Shown here piece by piece: positions 25,634-35,163 of a stretch of DNA of 64,000 nt (position 1 is its first letter; every line of letters starts with the position of its first letter). The translations under genes and the position numbers were made by a program. The notes beneath the pieces were generated by a model, which had not been told where the DNA came from, searched no databases, and was given only the letters and a program-made list of their open reading frames with translations. The stretch is from Flavobacterium sp. LHD-85 (GTDB taxonomy: Bacteria > Bacteroidota > Bacteroidia > Flavobacteriales > Flavobacteriaceae). The stretch is from assembly GCF_030929595.1 (NCBI RefSeq), contig NZ_JAVFVR010000005.1, positions 124,001-188,000 of the forward strand. The letters are read 5' to 3'.

Positions 25634-26442
25634 ATATGAAAAATTGGACTGGAGAGCGATTAGAAACATTTGTTTATAATAGGATTGCGATAGAACACTT
25701 GCATCGATATGCAATTACTAATAATTATATAAAAGATAAAATTGTTTTAGATATAGCCAGTGGAGAAGGTTATGGTACTGCTTTAATGAGCAAGGAAGCT
25801 TCATTTGTATATGGAGTGGATATTGATAAAGAATCAATTTCGAAGGCTAAATTAAAATATACACAAAAAAATATTGAATTTTTAGAAGGTAGCACAAGTG
25901 CAATACCACTAGATAATGATGCTATAGATGTAGTAATTAGCTTTGAAACAATTGAACATCATGATCAGCATGAAAAAATGATGCTTGAAATAAAAAGAGT
26001 TTTAAAGCCTGGTGGAATAGTATTAATATCTACTCCAGACAAATTATATTATTCTGAACAACGAAATTTAATAAATGAATTTCATGTCAAAGAATTGTAT
26101 AAACATGAATTTAAAAACTTAATTAATAATTATTTTAAATATCAGCAATTATTGACACAATTACATAATAACGGAAATTCAATAATTCAGAATGATACAG
26201 AGAAAAATAATTTAGACTTATATTATGGAAATTATCTCGCTATTAAAAATAGAGAGGTAAAACCAATGTTTTTAATATCAATTGCATCAGACTTAGAATT
26301 TGAAAAACATGATTTGTCTATTTTTGATGGAGGGTATTTTGTTAAAAATGAATTAATGGCTGAATTTAGAGGTAGTTATTCGTATAAAATTGGTCATTTA
26401 GCTCTACTACCACTAAAATATCTTAAAAAAATTTTTAAGTAA
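25624..26442 (+). CDS. Class I SAM-dependent methyltransferase
   Basis: A 272-residue methyltransferase with the SAM-binding motif VLDIASGEGYGTALM, the acidic VYGVDIDKE, and ISFETIEHHDQHEKMM, then LKPGGIVLISTPD. These are the ordered motifs I to III of Rossmann methyltransferases. The start at 25624 overlaps wzt by 10 bases; the ATG at 25636 would avoid overlap. Right behind wzt, it could add a methyl group that ends chain growth and is read by the Wzt C-terminal domain, as in some E. coli O-antigens; this is inference. Confidence 0.85.
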   Translation: MEINMKNWTGERLETFVYNRIAIEHLHRYAITNNYIKDKIVLDIASGEGYGTALMSKEASFVYGVDIDKESISKAKLKYTQKNIEFLEGSTSAIPLDNDAIDVVISFETIEHHDQHEKMMLEIKRVLKPGGIVLISTPDKLYYSEQRNLINEFHVKELYKHEFKNLINNYFKYQQLLTQLHNNGNSIIQNDTEKNNLDLYYGNYLAIKNREVKPMFLISIASDLEFEKHDLSIFDGGYFVKNELMAEFRGSYSYKIGHLALLPLKYLKKIFK

Positions 26443-26453
26443 TAAATTAAAAT

Positions 26454-27377
26454 GTGGATATAGACAAAAAAATATTTATCATTATTGTAACTTATAATGG
26501 AATGCAATGGATCGAGAATTGTTTAAAAAGTGTGTTAAGCAGCTCGGTTGCAGTGGAAATTATTATTGTTGATAATGGTAGCAAAGACGGAACAGTTGAA
26601 TTTATTAAGTCAAATTTTAAAGATGTTTTATTATTTGAGCAAGATCAAAATTTAGGTTTCGGAAAAGCTAACAATGTTGGATTAGATATTGCTCTTAAAA
26701 ATAATGGAGAATATTTTGTTTTATTAAATCAAGATGCTTACTTAGAAAAAGATACAATTAGTTTGTTGCTTGAGGAAATGAGACTTAATCCAGAATATGG
26801 AATTTTGAGTCCGGTACATTTAAATGGCAATGGGGATAAAATTGATTTATATTTTCAATTCTATATCTCACCAAATAATTGCCCAGATTTCTTTTCTGAT
26901 CTTTTCTTAAGTAAAGTAGTGAAGAATGTTTACGATGTCAATTTTGTTAATGCAGCAATATGGATGTTGTCAAAAGAAACCTTAAAAAATGTTGGAGGTT
27001 TTAATCCTTATTTTTTTCATTATGCAGAAGATAATGATTATGTAAATAGATGTAATTTCAAAAAAATGAATGTTGGAATTGTTCCAAAAGCAATAGCATA
27101 TCATGATAGAAATGTACCGAATAGAAAATTTGATCTAAAAACTTTTATCAATTTAAAAGATCTTGATCTTCTCAACCCGAATAGATCATGTTCGGCCAAG
27201 AAAATGATTATTCAGACTATTAAAAAAAGTATTATCTCAATGATAAAACTTAAAAAAACGGATGTCTTTTATAACTATCAGTATTTAAAGAAAATGATAA
27301 AGAATTATCATTTAATAAAAAGAATTCAGATCACAACATGTGAAGACAATTATTCCTTTCTTACTTATAGAGATTAA
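26454..27377 (+). CDS. Family 2 glycosyltransferase, rhamnosyltransferase-like
   Basis: A 307-residue GT2 enzyme: FIIIVTYNGMQWIENCLKSV, IVDNGSKDGT, the NLGFGKANNVGL segment and the LLNQDAYL metal motif, then FHYAEDNDYVNRC. This subgroup often includes rhamnosyltransferases. The start is GTG at 26454, because an ATG two bases upstream runs into a stop. It is the first of twelve consecutive glycosyltransferase or glycosyltransferase-like genes reaching 38157. Confidence 0.87.
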   Translation: MDIDKKIFIIIVTYNGMQWIENCLKSVLSSSVAVEIIIVDNGSKDGTVEFIKSNFKDVLLFEQDQNLGFGKANNVGLDIALKNNGEYFVLLNQDAYLEKDTISLLLEEMRLNPEYGILSPVHLNGNGDKIDLYFQFYISPNNCPDFFSDLFLSKVVKNVYDVNFVNAAIWMLSKETLKNVGGFNPYFFHYAEDNDYVNRCNFKKMNVGIVPKAIAYHDRNVPNRKFDLKTFINLKDLDLLNPNRSCSAKKMIIQTIKKSIISMIKLKKTDVFYNYQYLKKMIKNYHLIKRIQITTCEDNYSFLTYRD

Positions 27378-27380
27378 ATA

Positions 27381-28202
27381 ATGAGCAATAATTTATTAAA
27401 ACTTTTAGTAGTACTAGTTAACTATGGTGATGAACAACTTATCTTTTTGAAAAAAGTTGTTCAAGAGTTAAAAGCGTTCAAAAAATTTGATGTTACAATT
27501 ATTGTAAATTCAAATATCGAATTAAATATTGAAGGAATTAATTTCGTTAATGTATTGACTTTATCAGATTATCAACTGTTACCATTAACATGTAGAAAAG
27601 TAATATGGGATAATAGAAATGATTATGATCTATTTATATATGGAGAAAATGACCATTTATTTTTAGAAGAACATATAGAAAAACATATTGAATATTCTAC
27701 GATACTTCCTAAAAATAGAATTTCGGGATTAATACAATATGAAGAAGATCTAACAGGCAAATACTATCCAGGATTTCATGCTGATTTTGATTGGAATTAT
27801 AGATCAGTAGAATCTTACAAAGGGAAAAAATTTGCTCATTTTAATAATGTACATCAGGCTTCATTTATTTTAACACAAAAACAGTTGTTGCGTGTTGGTA
27901 AAAAAATTAATTTCTTAGAATTGGTAAATGAGCAAACGATCACTTATCGAATAATTAAAAAAATAAGAAAGAAATTTGGTTTAAAATTGCCACGAGAAAA
28001 TAAATATAGCGTTAAATGTAAAGTCAATACAGATATTTACTTGTTTGGTGGCATGAAAAAAATGATCTGTATTTCAGAATTTGAGGATAATTTAATTCAT
28101 CATCTCCCTAATTTATATATTGAAGGTAAAGAAGGACGAAATAAATTGCGATCCGATTCTGTAAGAATGGACCAATCTGTGAATAAATTATTGAAGAGCT
28201 AA
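27381..28202 (+). CDS. Uncharacterised protein, possible GT-A-like glycosyltransferase
   Basis: A 273-residue soluble protein I cannot place in a named family. Residues LLVVLVNYGDEQL at the start look like a GT-A nucleotide-binding strand, and LFIYGENDHLFLEEHI could supply a DxD-like metal site. A later GFHADFDWNYRSV followed by FNNVHQASFILT has the feel of an acceptor loop. It is flanked by glycosyltransferases with 3- and 9-base gaps. I infer a divergent glycosyltransferase; no catalytic residue is proven. Confidence 0.5.
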   Translation: MSNNLLKLLVVLVNYGDEQLIFLKKVVQELKAFKKFDVTIIVNSNIELNIEGINFVNVLTLSDYQLLPLTCRKVIWDNRNDYDLFIYGENDHLFLEEHIEKHIEYSTILPKNRISGLIQYEEDLTGKYYPGFHADFDWNYRSVESYKGKKFAHFNNVHQASFILTQKQLLRVGKKINFLELVNEQTITYRIIKKIRKKFGLKLPRENKYSVKCKVNTDIYLFGGMKKMICISEFEDNLIHHLPNLYIEGKEGRNKLRSDSVRMDQSVNKLLKS

Positions 28203-28211
28203 ATTTTTTAT

Positions 28212-29114
28212 ATGCTTGCTATAATTATTCCATACTATAAATTAACATTTTTTGAGCAAACATTAGAATCTTTGAAAGATCAGACAGATCAAAGATTCAA
28301 AGTGTATATTGGCGATGATGCTAGTTCAGAAAATCCGTTTTTTTTATTAGAAAAGTTTAAAGGAAAATTAGATTTTACATATCATAGATTTGAAGAAAAT
28401 TTAGGTGGAACTTCATTAGTAAAACAATGGCAACGTTGCATTGATCTGTCAAATGAAGAAGAATGGTTAATGGTTTTGGGGGATGATGATTTGTTATCTA
28501 ATACCGTTGTAGAAAAATTTTACTCAAACTTGTCTAAATTCGAAAATGAAAGTAATGTTGTAAGATTTGCTTCTAAAACACTTACCGAGGAAAACGGAAA
28601 AACTTCGGAAAAATTTAAACATCAAAAATGGGACACAGCTTTAAATTTTTATTATAAAAGATTTAAAGGACTTACTAGAAGCTCATTATCAGAACATATT
28701 TTTACTAGAAAATCTTATTTCAAACATGGATTTAGAGAATATCCTTTAGCTTGGCACAGTGACGATATGGCTTGGATAGATTTTAGTGAAAATAAGAAGG
28801 TATATTCAGTAAATACTAGCCATGTTATCGTTAGACTTTCTAAAATAAATATTACAGGTAAAAAAGATAATTTTGAACCTAAAAATAAGGCAGAGCAGAT
28901 GTTTTTTACAGATTTAGTTCGAGAAAAATTACATTTTTTTACGCCTAGCCAAAGAAATGAGTTCTTAATGACGTATGAAATTGCTATAAAAAAGAATAGA
29001 AAAGTAACTCCTGAAGAATGGAAGTTTTTACTTAAAAACTATCTGAAAAATGGTAAAGTCATTCCTTTTCTAAAATGTATTCGTAGATTTTTTAACAATA
29101 TAACAACTGCGTGA
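28212..29114 (+). CDS. Family 2 glycosyltransferase
   Basis: A 300-residue GT2 protein. IIIPYYKLTFFEQTLESLKDQ, YIGDDASSENP and VLGDDDLLS supply the usual strand, acidic and DxD-type motifs. The order and length are normal. WHSDDMAWIDF near residue 185 may be the catalytic-base region. It overlaps the following gene by 4 bases (GTGA). Donor unknown. Confidence 0.84.
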   Translation: MLAIIIPYYKLTFFEQTLESLKDQTDQRFKVYIGDDASSENPFFLLEKFKGKLDFTYHRFEENLGGTSLVKQWQRCIDLSNEEEWLMVLGDDDLLSNTVVEKFYSNLSKFENESNVVRFASKTLTEENGKTSEKFKHQKWDTALNFYYKRFKGLTRSSLSEHIFTRKSYFKHGFREYPLAWHSDDMAWIDFSENKKVYSVNTSHVIVRLSKINITGKKDNFEPKNKAEQMFFTDLVREKLHFFTPSQRNEFLMTYEIAIKKNRKVTPEEWKFLLKNYLKNGKVIPFLKCIRRFFNNITTA

Positions 29115-30052
29115 AGCCTTTAGTTTCAATTATAATTCCAACATATAATAGAGGACATTTAATAGGTGAAACTCTTGAAAGTATTTTATCCCAAACATAT
29201 AAAAGCTGGGAATGCATTGTTGTAGACGACGGATCTACAGATAATACAGAGGATTTGCTTAAAGATTTTATGAGTAAGGATAATCGAATCCAATATCATA
29301 AAAGACCAGTCGAAATTTTAAAAGGGCCAAATGCTTGCAGAAATTTTGGTTATCAAATAAGCAAAGGAGAGTACATAAAGTGGTTTGATAGTGACGATTT
29401 AATGTATGATGATCTTCTTGAAAAACATTTTTTTTCAATCAATAATAATTTTGATTGCAGTGTTTGTAAAATAGTGCATAGTGATTTAGAAACTAATGTA
29501 CTTTTGGGAGAGAATAATATTATACCGAACAATTTAGTTGAAGATTATTTAGTAGGCAATATTACTTTTTATGTCTCAGGGCCTCTCTGGAAACGTACTT
29601 TTTTAGAGCAGCAAAAAAAAATGTTTGATGAAAAAATATCAAATTTAGATGATTGGGACTTTAATTTAAGAATGCTTTATCAAGAGCCCAAAATTAATTA
29701 TGTTAATGAGGTCTTAATCAGTTATCGTATACATAACGATTCACTTTCTAGAGAAATTGTAAAATGTAATTTTGAAGAAATTATATCTGAATTTAAAGCA
29801 CGAAGAAAACATTTGTTAATTCTGATTTGGAAGAAGAAAATTCAAACCGTTGCTTTTAAAGAATTTATAATTTCCAGAAATAAGTTTTATTTGCGAGAAG
29901 CTTTACTGCAAAAAAGTAAATATGATTTTTATCTATTTAAGAATTTACTATTTACTCAGATTTTATTATTTGATATAAATGGAATGTTCAAAAGTTTTGC
30001 AGGTTATTTTGGTCTAAAGTTCTTTAATAAGGGATATAATCTATTTAAATGA
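29111..30052 (+). CDS. Family 2 glycosyltransferase
   Basis: A 313-residue GT2 protein with textbook motifs VSIIIPTYNRGHLIGETL, VDDGSTDNTED and KWFDSDDLM, and NLDDWDFNLRML as the ED-type base region. The start is GTG at 29111, overlapping the previous stop, which places the N-terminus exactly at the first conserved strand. The C-terminal ~80 residues are basic and may contact membrane. It overlaps the next gene by 4 bases. Confidence 0.87.
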   Translation: MKPLVSIIIPTYNRGHLIGETLESILSQTYKSWECIVVDDGSTDNTEDLLKDFMSKDNRIQYHKRPVEILKGPNACRNFGYQISKGEYIKWFDSDDLMYDDLLEKHFFSINNNFDCSVCKIVHSDLETNVLLGENNIIPNNLVEDYLVGNITFYVSGPLWKRTFLEQQKKMFDEKISNLDDWDFNLRMLYQEPKINYVNEVLISYRIHNDSLSREIVKCNFEEIISEFKARRKHLLILIWKKKIQTVAFKEFIISRNKFYLREALLQKSKYDFYLFKNLLFTQILLFDINGMFKSFAGYFGLKFFNKGYNLFK

Positions 30053-31185
30053 GAATATTAATTACAACGCCTTTTTTTCAATTTTCGGGTGGCAGTGAGT
30101 TAGAAACAATTCATACGGCTAATACTTTTGCATCACTTTCTAAGGTTGAAGAAGTGCATGTTTTTGTGGCAGGAGAGTTTGATTTAAATTTTACGAAAAA
30201 CATATATATTGATAGAAAAATAAAGTTTTTTACTAGACCTTCCTTTTTCAATAATATCTTTTTTTATAAGATAAATAAGAGTATAAAGAGGAAGTTAAGG
30301 TTGGAATCACTACCATTTGATTTTCTTTACTGGAGATTCAAAAAACTATCAAGATTTGATAAAATATATATCATAACCAAAACATCCCTGGTAAATGATT
30401 ATATTCCGTTAATTAAACTATATGGGTTAAAAAAAGATATAGTAATAAAATATACCACAGTATTTTTTAATCCTCTGGAAAATAATACTATAAAATATTT
30501 ATTACAAATAAGACACAATATTGTAACCTCTCAAAAACAAAAAGATTTCTTTGTAAAAAATTTAGACCTTAAAAATACGATTGCCCAAGAAATTTTGCTT
30601 TTTAATGAAAGCGTTGCGATTAATAAAGTAAGGAACCAAAGAAAAAAGGGCCTTTACGATTTTGGAATTTTAGGTAGATATTCGGAAGAGAAACAATTCG
30701 AACATGCAATAAACTTGATAGCAGATCTTAGGGATAAAGGATTTAAAGCAAGATTAATTATTAAAGGAGGCTGCGATGAAAATTATTATAAAAATCTTGA
30801 GAATCTAGTTAAAGAAAAAAAACTAGAAAAATTAATTACGATTAGTTTTGAAGAAGTTCAATATGATGAAGTGTATAATTTTTTTGATCTTTTTAATTGT
30901 TTTTTAATTACTTCTAAATATGAAGGAGGACCAAATGTAGCATTAGAAATTATGGCTTATGGCTTGCCAATTTTATCTTATGATGTTGGAGCAATGAAAG
31001 ATCGATTAAACAAATTTCCAGAGTTGATTGCAATAAACGAAGAAGATTTGAGTAAGAAAGCCATAGAAATCTTGAATTATGATGAATCTCTTTTTTTGCA
31101 AAAATGCATGGATATAAAGAAAACCTATATTGATGACTTTTCAAACGATAAAAAAGTAGCCTTCTTAAGAGATTTTTTGAATTAG
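30049..31185 (+). CDS. Family 4 (GT-B) glycosyltransferase
   Basis: A 378-residue GT-B enzyme. The N-terminal glycine-rich acceptor motif FSGGSELETIHTANTF, the linker strand FGILGRYSEEKQFEHAI and the donor-binding SKYEGGPNVALEIMAYG (E...E motif) are in the right order. This is the retaining GT4 architecture common in LPS and capsule clusters. The donor is not deducible. Forty bases separate it from the next gene. Confidence 0.86.
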   Translation: MRILITTPFFQFSGGSELETIHTANTFASLSKVEEVHVFVAGEFDLNFTKNIYIDRKIKFFTRPSFFNNIFFYKINKSIKRKLRLESLPFDFLYWRFKKLSRFDKIYIITKTSLVNDYIPLIKLYGLKKDIVIKYTTVFFNPLENNTIKYLLQIRHNIVTSQKQKDFFVKNLDLKNTIAQEILLFNESVAINKVRNQRKKGLYDFGILGRYSEEKQFEHAINLIADLRDKGFKARLIIKGGCDENYYKNLENLVKEKKLEKLITISFEEVQYDEVYNFFDLFNCFLITSKYEGGPNVALEIMAYGLPILSYDVGAMKDRLNKFPELIAINEEDLSKKAIEILNYDESLFLQKCMDIKKTYIDDFSNDKKVAFLRDFLN

Positions 31186-31225
31186 GAAAAAGCTTGTCAA
31201 ATTAAAATAGTTAATTTAATAAAAG

Positions 31226-32095
31226 ATGAAAATAAAGGTAGGATATCTTCTGTCTTATGATTACAATATGTTTTTTACATCAGTTAAACAAGTGTATGAT
31301 TATGTTGATACAATTTTTTTAGCGATTGATAAAAATTATCTAACCTGGAGCGGAAATTCATTCGAAATTGAAGAGAGCTTTTTTGAAAGAGTTAAGAGTT
31401 TTGATGCTAAAAACAAAATAGAGTTTTATTATGATGACTTTTATGTTTCTGGATTGACTCCAATGGAATGTGAGGTTCGAGAGCGAAACATGCTTTTAAA
31501 TAGAATGGGTGATGGATGGCTAATTCAACTAGATGTTGATGAATATATGTATGATTTTAAAAAAATTAGAAAATTTTTAAAGCAGCATTGGTATTTAATG
31601 GTATTTCCAAAATTTACGCCAGTCATCTTTAAAGGAATTTGGATAACACTATTTAAAAAACTTCCAGAGGGATATCTTTATATAGAAAACAATGAGCGAT
31701 TTCCATTTATTACTAATTGCAAAAAATATGATGGGCCAAGAACAAATTACAGTATTAGTAATCATCTTATAAATGCAAAAGCTATTCATCAATCTTGGGC
31801 AAGATCTGAGGAAGAAATATATTTTAAGATTACAAATTGGGGACATAGAGATGATTTTGATACGCAAAAGCATTTCGAATTTTGGCGAGATCTAGATTTA
31901 AATAATTATGATAATTATAAAAATATACATCCGTTAAAACCTGAATTATGGGATAAATTGAATTATATTCCATCTACTTCAATCGATGATTTTATAGAAC
32001 AGTATGCCGAGAAAAATAAGCAAGTATTGACTAACGTTGGTTTTTTTAAGATGTTAAAAGCTTTTTTCAGAAAAATACAAAAAAGAATAAAGTAA
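31226..32095 (+). CDS. GT-A-type glycosyltransferase-like protein
   Basis: A 289-residue protein resembling GT2-like enzymes with a non-standard N-terminus (VGYLLSYDYNMFFTSVKQVYDYVD). The acidic motif WLIQLDVDEYMYD is a clear DxD-type metal site, and ECEVRERNMLL before it resembles the helix that carries RN in SunS-like and related glycosyltransferases. A HQSWARSEEEIYFKITNWGH region may be catalytic. It lacks signal peptide or spans. Family is uncertain but glycosyl transfer is likely. Confidence 0.7.
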   Translation: MKIKVGYLLSYDYNMFFTSVKQVYDYVDTIFLAIDKNYLTWSGNSFEIEESFFERVKSFDAKNKIEFYYDDFYVSGLTPMECEVRERNMLLNRMGDGWLIQLDVDEYMYDFKKIRKFLKQHWYLMVFPKFTPVIFKGIWITLFKKLPEGYLYIENNERFPFITNCKKYDGPRTNYSISNHLINAKAIHQSWARSEEEIYFKITNWGHRDDFDTQKHFEFWRDLDLNNYDNYKNIHPLKPELWDKLNYIPSTSIDDFIEQYAEKNKQVLTNVGFFKMLKAFFRKIQKRIK

Positions 32096-32099
32096 TTAT

Positions 32100-32945
32100 A
32101 TGCAATTGTCAGTAGTAATATTATCGTACACAACAACAGAAGGATTATTTAATATGACTTCTAATTGTATCACCTCTTTAATTGAATCTGAAAAAGATAT
32201 TGACTTAGAGATTATTTTAGTTGAGTCAAATAAAAACTATAATGAGTCTGGATTTATATATCCCGAATTTGTAAAAGTTATTGTTCCTGATTCAGATTTT
32301 AATTTTCATAAATTTTTGAATATAGGAATAAAAGAAGCTAAAGGTCAATTTGTGGCATTGTGCAACAACGACCTAATTTTTTATAAAAATTGGTTCAGCG
32401 CAATCCGTAGGATAAGTCAAAATAATAAGAGAGTAAAATCGTTTTCTCCTAGTGGTAATATCAATGATATGAGCTTTGTGAATGAATTTGAACTGGGATA
32501 TAAAGTTAGGACACACATTCAAGGATGGTGTTTAGTAATTTATAAAGATGTTTTGAAGCGAATAGGTTATTTAGACGAGACATTCAATTTTGGATATGCA
32601 GACAATGATTATGCAATGACCTTGAAAAAGTACAATATTAAACACGCTTTGGTTAATTCTTCTAAAGTTGAACATTTAGAAAGAGAAAAAGTTAAAAAAA
32701 ATAGAGAAAATCTAAGTGAAGGATATAAAAAACTTCTAGAAAATGTGGATTTAGATACAAGCAAACTACCAAGTTATGTACTAACAGAAGGTAATAAATA
32801 CCTATTAGAAGATAAAAAAGTTCTTGATGATTATGTAAAGTATCATACGAAATGGGGAGCGCCAAATTTTTTATATCGAAAAAATAAAATTGCTGATTTA
32901 CTTATATCTTTTAATTTAGGTTTTCTAAATAGAATAATCTTATAG
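32100..32945 (+). CDS. Family 2 glycosyltransferase
   Basis: A 281-residue GT2 protein: SVVILSYTTTEGLFNMT, EIILVESNKN, ALCNNDLIF as a DxD-equivalent, and FNFGYADNDYAMTLKKY near the catalytic base. The ND form of the metal motif is common in this subgroup. It starts 4 bases after the preceding stop. A 62-base A+T-rich gap follows, with no promoter I can call. Confidence 0.83.
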   Translation: MQLSVVILSYTTTEGLFNMTSNCITSLIESEKDIDLEIILVESNKNYNESGFIYPEFVKVIVPDSDFNFHKFLNIGIKEAKGQFVALCNNDLIFYKNWFSAIRRISQNNKRVKSFSPSGNINDMSFVNEFELGYKVRTHIQGWCLVIYKDVLKRIGYLDETFNFGYADNDYAMTLKKYNIKHALVNSSKVEHLEREKVKKNRENLSEGYKKLLENVDLDTSKLPSYVLTEGNKYLLEDKKVLDDYVKYHTKWGAPNFLYRKNKIADLLISFNLGFLNRIIL

Positions 32946-33007
32946 TTTTTTATTTTGAGTTATAATTGATGATTGTAGAATTAACCTAAAGTAAAAAAAA
33001 TATCACA

Positions 33008-34144
33008 ATGAAAATCCTCTTAGTTTCGATGCCTTCTCTTCATGTAATTAGATGGATAGAAAACCTTAAAGACACAAACTTTGAGCTATTTTGGTTTGAT
33101 GTTTTAGGAAGGGGAAAACTTGAGACTTTAAACTCAGTTACACAATTCACAGGATGGAAAAAAAGGAAGACAAGACATATAAAAGGGGAAAGTTTTCTAC
33201 GAAAAAAATACCCTGATTTATATGAAAAAATTCTTCCATATCTTGAAGTGACAGCAAATGAAGCTTTAGAAAAAATAATTTTAGAAATAAACCCAGATGT
33301 AGTTCATAGTTTTGAAATGCAGAATTGTTCGTATCCTATTTTGAAAACAATGCGTAAGTTTCCGAAAGTGAAATGGCTGTATTCTTGCTGGGGGAGTGAT
33401 CTCTTTTACTATAAGGATTTTAAGAGGCATAATGATAAAATAAAAAACGTTTTAGAAAGAGTTGATTTTCTGCATACTGACTGCAAAAGAGATTTTGATT
33501 TAGCTGTTCAATTAAACTTTTTAGGTAAATTTTTAGGGGTAATTCCTGGTGGTACAGGCCATAAATTAAAAGAAATGGAACCTTTAAAACTGCCAGTTTC
33601 CCAAAGAAAAATTATATTAGTCAAAGGATATGAACATGATCTAGGAAGAGGTCTAAATATTGTAAAGGCGTTACACTCAATAGAAAAAGAAATAAACGAA
33701 TACCAAGTAATAATCTTTGGCTCACATTCTAAAGTGAAAGATTATATAAAAAGCAATCAGTTAAACTTTATTATTTTTGATAGACATGAGCTTTCGCATA
33801 GTGGATTGGCTGAGCTAATGGGAAAATCTTTAGTTTATATTGGAAACAGTATTTCAGATGGAATGCCAAATACTTTATTAGAGGCAATCGTTATGGGGGC
33901 TTTTCCAATACAATCAAATCCAGGCGGAGTTACAGAAGAAATAATTACCAACAATGAAAATGGTCTTTTAATTCAAAATCCAGAATCAATTCAAGAGATC
34001 AAAGATAATATTCTAAAAGCAATTTCAGACTTAAATTTAATCGAAAAGGCATTATTAAAAAACCAAAAAATAGCGAGCGAAAGATTAGATTATTTTGAGA
34101 ATAAAAAGAAAGTGATTGAAATGTATAAAACTATTATGAAATGA
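33008..34144 (+). CDS. Family 4 (GT-B) glycosyltransferase
   Basis: A 378-residue GT-B protein. N-terminal strand KILLVSMPSLHVIRWI, a WLYSCWGSDLFYY segment, and the donor site ISDGMPNTLLEAIVMGAFPIQ with SNPGGVTE, the typical GT4 E...E ending. It overlaps the next gene by 4 bases. The acceptor half is divergent from the other GT4 proteins in the window, so it probably has a different acceptor. Confidence 0.84.
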   Translation: MKILLVSMPSLHVIRWIENLKDTNFELFWFDVLGRGKLETLNSVTQFTGWKKRKTRHIKGESFLRKKYPDLYEKILPYLEVTANEALEKIILEINPDVVHSFEMQNCSYPILKTMRKFPKVKWLYSCWGSDLFYYKDFKRHNDKIKNVLERVDFLHTDCKRDFDLAVQLNFLGKFLGVIPGGTGHKLKEMEPLKLPVSQRKIILVKGYEHDLGRGLNIVKALHSIEKEINEYQVIIFGSHSKVKDYIKSNQLNFIIFDRHELSHSGLAELMGKSLVYIGNSISDGMPNTLLEAIVMGAFPIQSNPGGVTEEIITNNENGLLIQNPESIQEIKDNILKAISDLNLIEKALLKNQKIASERLDYFENKKKVIEMYKTIMK

Positions 34145-35163
34145 GATTAGGTTTAAATCCAAACAAAGATCAGGAAACGGCTAGTTTAACATATTCTCAT
34201 CAAATTATTATTCCGGTTTATATTCCAAACCAAAATGATTATTTTAAAAATAGTTTAGCGATTCTTAAACTATGCTTAGAGTCATTATTTATTACCGTTC
34301 ATAAAAAAACTTTTATAACTGTTGTAAATAATGGAAGTTGTGATGAGGTGAAGAATTATCTGCAGGAATTGTATTTGGAGAAAAAAATTCATGAAATCTT
34401 AGAAACAACAAACATTGGAAAATTAAATGCAATTTTAAAGGGTATAGTTGGATATAATTTCCCATTAATTACAATTACAGATTCAGACGTATTATTTCTA
34501 AATGGCTGGCAAAAAGCCACATATTCTATTTTTGAAAATTTTCCTAAAGCTGGAGTAGTTTGTCCAGTACCATCATCGCGCTCATTAAGGACTTATACTT
34601 CTAATATATATTGGGATAGTTTTTTTTCGAAGAAGCTTGCTTTTTCAAAAGTTAAAAATCCTTTGGCTTTAAAAAAATTTGCTGTTAGTGTAGGAAATCC
34701 AGATTTTTACAATAGGGCTCATTTAGAAAATTATTTTACAGTATCAAATGAAAATGAAAAAGCGGTTATTGGAGCTGGACATTTTGTAGGAACATACAGA
34801 GGTGAGATTTTTAATAGTCTAGAAGCAAAATACTCTAATTATAAAATGGGAGGAAACAGCGAAAATGAGATCCTAGATATTCCAGTAGTAAAAAAAGGCT
34901 TTTGGCGTTTATCTACAGAAGATAATTACGCTTATCACATGGGAAATGTGTTGGAGGATTGGATGAATGATGAGGTTTCAAAATTAGAAAAAAATATTTC
35001 AGAAGTTGATTTTAATATTAAATCAATAAACGCTAGTTCAAAATGGCTTTACATGGTTAAAAGCAAATTTTTTGGAAAAATTATTCTAAACAAAAAAATA
35101 ATGAAGTACTTTTTAGTTTGTAAAGGATTACCATCGAAAGATTCCGAAAAATATTTAATATGA
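34141..35163 (+). CDS. Family 2 glycosyltransferase-like protein
   Basis: A 340-residue GT-A protein with an unusual N-terminal lead (about 20 residues) before IIIPVYIPNQNDYFKNSLAI. VVNNGSCDEV and the metal site ITITDSDVLFLNGW support the GT2 fold. The C-terminal part contains GAGHFVGTYRG, perhaps an acceptor loop. It overlaps both neighbours by 4 bases. Function beyond glycosyl transfer is not deducible. Confidence 0.78.
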   Translation: MRLGLNPNKDQETASLTYSHQIIIPVYIPNQNDYFKNSLAILKLCLESLFITVHKKTFITVVNNGSCDEVKNYLQELYLEKKIHEILETTNIGKLNAILKGIVGYNFPLITITDSDVLFLNGWQKATYSIFENFPKAGVVCPVPSSRSLRTYTSNIYWDSFFSKKLAFSKVKNPLALKKFAVSVGNPDFYNRAHLENYFTVSNENEKAVIGAGHFVGTYRGEIFNSLEAKYSNYKMGGNSENEILDIPVVKKGFWRLSTEDNYAYHMGNVLEDWMNDEVSKLEKNISEVDFNIKSINASSKWLYMVKSKFFGKIILNKKIMKYFLVCKGLPSKDSEKYLI

